Positions 13,690 to 15,268 of a stretch of DNA of 15,268 bases are shown piece after piece. Numbering within the stretch: the first letter of the stretch is position 1; every line of letters begins with the position of its first letter. The notes beneath the pieces are model-generated. The model worked only from the letters and a program-made list of their open reading frames with translations. It had not been told where the DNA came from and searched no databases. Both the position numbers and the translations under genes were made by a program. Source of the DNA: Clostridia bacterium. GTDB taxonomy: Bacteria > Bacillota > Clostridia > Christensenellales > Borkfalkiaceae. The stretch is taken from positions 1-15,268 of the forward strand of contig CAAGAM010000083.1 of assembly GCA_900767815.1 (NCBI GenBank). Direction: 5' to 3'.

Positions 13690-15081
13690 ATGACTAAGTA
13701 TTATCTTTCGATAGATATTGGCGCGTCCAGTGGCAGACATATACTTTCTCACGTTGAAAACGAAAAACTCGTTTTAGAAGAGGTTTATCGTTTTGAAAAC
13801 GGTATGGAAGATAAAAACGGTAGCCTTATATGGGACTACAAAAAACTTTTTGCCAACATTCTGGAAGGAATGAAAGAGTGTAAAAAAATAGGTAAAATTC
13901 CTGTCAGCGTGGGTATAGATACATGGGGTGTTGATTACGCGTTGATTGACGCGAACGGGGAAGTTATAGGCGACGTTTATGCTTACCGCGACGGAAGAAC
14001 GGATGAGCCTATTAAAAAACTGCATAAAATAATACCCTTTGAAACGCTTTACGAGCGTACCGGTTCGCAATTCCAGATTTACAACACGATATATCAACTT
14101 TATACCGATAAATTATCGGGTAAGCTCGAAAAAGCCGAAAGGTTTTTAATGATGCCCGATTTCTTTAATTATCTGCTTACCGGTGTAATGAAAAACGAGT
14201 TTACAAACGCTTCAACTACGGGGCTTTTAAGTGCAAAAACTCGCGAATGGGATATGCAAACCATAAAAGAGATCGGTTTACCCGAAAAGCTTTTTGTTGA
14301 ACTTTCCGACCCTGCGACTCTCGTAGGCGAACTTAAACCCGAAATTGAAAAAGAAGTGGGTTATCAACTTAAAGTTGTTCTTCCTGCAACGCATGACACC
14401 GCAAGCGCGGTAATAGCCGTACCCGAAATTAACCGTCCGCTTTATATTTCGAGCGGGACGTGGTCGCTTCTCGGTATAGAAAGTCCCGTTGCGATTTCAA
14501 CGACGGACGCTCTTAACGAAAACTTTACCAACGAGGGCGGCTATGCACGTTCTACACGATTCCTTAAAAATATAATGGGACTTTGGATGATTCAATGCGT
14601 TCGCCGCGAATACGGTAAAAAATACGGTTGGGGCGATTTCGTTACTATGGCGAAAGCGGTCAGGGATTTTGATAGTATCGTTGACGTAAACGACCGCTCT
14701 TTCCTTGCTCCCGAATCTATGATAGAGGCAATAAAAGAGTATTGCAGAAAAACCAATCAGAAAGTTCCCGAAACGCCGGGAGAAATTGCTCTTTGTGTGT
14801 ATGACAGTCTTGCTGTTTGTTACGATAAAGCCGTAAAAACCATAGAAAAAATTACGGGAACGACTTTTGACGTTATACACGTCGTAGGTGGCGGATGTCA
14901 GAATGGCTATCTTAACGAATTGACCGCAAAGCGTACCGGTAAGCAGGTTGTTGCAGGTCCTGTTGAGGCTACGGCGATAGGTAACGCGCTTATGCAACTT
15001 TTATACGACGGCGCAGTTTCAAGCGTGAACGAGGCGAAAGAACTTGTTAAAAATTCTTTCGACGTGGAGTATATCGGCTGA
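13690..15081 (+). CDS. rhaB: Rhamnulokinase
   Basis: 463 aa from the ATG at 13690; AGGGAGA lies 13-18 nt upstream, a longer spacing than usual. A TTG at 13660 would add ten residues without a ribosome binding site. It is a FGGY-family kinase: the phosphate loop DIGASSGR at 9-16, GIDTWGVDYALID at 75-87, THDTASAV at 234-241 with Asp236 the likely catalytic base, SSGTWSLLG at 254-262, and the adenosine-site motif VVGGGCQN at 398-405. It phosphorylates L-rhamnulose to L-rhamnulose 1-phosphate in rhamnose catabolism. Length and motifs match RhaB rather than L-fuculokinase. No rhaA or rhaD is in the window; the gene has its own promoter and is followed only by a small ORF. Confidence 0.95.
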   Translation: MTKYYLSIDIGASSGRHILSHVENEKLVLEEVYRFENGMEDKNGSLIWDYKKLFANILEGMKECKKIGKIPVSVGIDTWGVDYALIDANGEVIGDVYAYRDGRTDEPIKKLHKIIPFETLYERTGSQFQIYNTIYQLYTDKLSGKLEKAERFLMMPDFFNYLLTGVMKNEFTNASTTGLLSAKTREWDMQTIKEIGLPEKLFVELSDPATLVGELKPEIEKEVGYQLKVVLPATHDTASAVIAVPEINRPLYISSGTWSLLGIESPVAISTTDALNENFTNEGGYARSTRFLKNIMGLWMIQCVRREYGKKYGWGDFVTMAKAVRDFDSIVDVNDRSFLAPESMIEAIKEYCRKTNQKVPETPGEIALCVYDSLAVCYDKAVKTIEKITGTTFDVIHVVGGGCQNGYLNELTAKRTGKQVVAGPVEATAIGNALMQLLYDGAVSSVNEAKELVKNSFDVEYIG

Positions 15082-15108
15082 AACTTTAAAATAACGAGGC
15101 GATACGAG

Positions 15109-15240
15109 ATGAGTACAAAAGAAGAATATGAAAAGCCCGAAATTTCAGTTTGTTACTTCGAGCAGGTTTTAACGACGGGAAGTTCTACTGAAACAAATTT
15201 ATTTGAAAAAGATAATTTGTGTGAAGATGATTTTATCTGA
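15109..15240 (+). CDS. 43-residue small protein of unknown function
   Basis: The frame reads MSTKEEYEKPEISVCYFEQV, then LTTGSSTETNLFEKDNLCED and DFI. ACGAGGCG lies 9-16 nt before the ATG as a modest ribosome binding site. It begins 27 bp after rhaB and ends just before a hairpin, so it is probably cotranscribed with rhaB. It is acidic and has two cysteines, with no signal peptide or membrane segment. The pattern YEKPxIxVxxFxxxxVLTTS is one I recall from many short hypothetical proteins of gut Firmicutes; their function is unknown to me. Confidence 0.55.
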   Translation: MSTKEEYEKPEISVCYFEQVLTTGSSTETNLFEKDNLCEDDFI

Positions 15241-15250
15241 AAGTAACGGC

Positions 15251-15268
15251 GGCGCACTTAAGTGCGCC
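15251..15268 (+). terminator. Perfect palindrome at the window edge, probable terminator stem
   Basis: GGCGCACTT (15251-15259) is followed directly by its reverse complement AAGTGCGCC (15260-15268). In RNA it would form a GC-rich stem with a small loop. The T-run expected of a terminator would lie beyond the window, so it cannot be confirmed here. Confidence 0.55.

Noticed and set aside
1..15268. CRISPR array, restriction-modification, retron or other named defence system
   Set aside because: No regularly spaced repeats, methylase, reverse transcriptase or helicase motifs were seen in any long frame on either strand.

Overview
The window looks like chromosomal DNA of an endospore-forming, probably uncultured gut-type Clostridia member. 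The evidence is a gerA-type germination operon, a pro-sigma-K gene, Gram-positive ribosome binding sites, AT-biased DNA, a Clostridia-style large serine recombinase, and genes for rhamnose and hexosamine handling. The family cannot be named from sequence reading alone; Christensenellales-like is only a guess.

Layout. (A) 1-4119 is an Rhs/YD polymorphic-toxin locus. It starts inside the C-terminal part of a large Rhs protein: a hydrophobic stretch, a Hint self-cleavage domain and an AHH/HNH-type nuclease tip (2-1027). A structured 259-bp gap follows, then a very AT-rich gene of unknown family that is the natural candidate for the immunity protein (1287-2240). An orphan, start-less Rhs core follows (2251-3813/3912). 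It repeats the first 367 bp of the window at about 95% identity and breaks off inside its own Hint domain. It abuts, head to head, the remnant of an unrelated minus-strand gene (about 3814-4119). (B) 4118-7825, minus strand, is a compact, translationally coupled gerA-gerB-gerC germinant receptor operon. Its GerC subunit lacks the usual lipobox cysteine. (C) 7960-9048 is a NahK-like sugar kinase ending in a hairpin terminator. (D) 9217-9302 is a tRNA-Leu with the unusual anticodon AAG behind a near-consensus promoter. (E) About 9340-12080 is a small mobile-element-like segment just downstream of the tRNA. It holds a sigma-region-4-like HTH protein that appears to be leaderless, a broken small ORF and a large serine recombinase. 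An 11-bp direct repeat lies just 3' of the tRNA and again at the recombinase 3' end. (F) 12125-12787 (minus) is a maltose/galactoside-type O-acetyltransferase. (G) 12901-13599 is an uninterrupted sigK with its pro-sequence and a sigma-E-like promoter. (H) 13690-15081 is rhamnulokinase, followed by a 43-codon small ORF and a perfect hairpin at the window edge.

How the parts work together. Sporulation and germination genes (sigK, gerABC) and sugar kinases (RhaB, NahK-like) form the host backbone. The Rhs locus and the serine recombinase segment are the two accessory insertions. The most unusual material is the Rhs cassette architecture: a toxin/candidate-immunity pair bracketed by a directly repeated Rhs segment, with a dead second copy fused to a gene relic. 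Next are the AAG tRNA-Leu and the possible attachment-site repeat next to it. I did not find a convincing wholly new defence or biosynthetic system.
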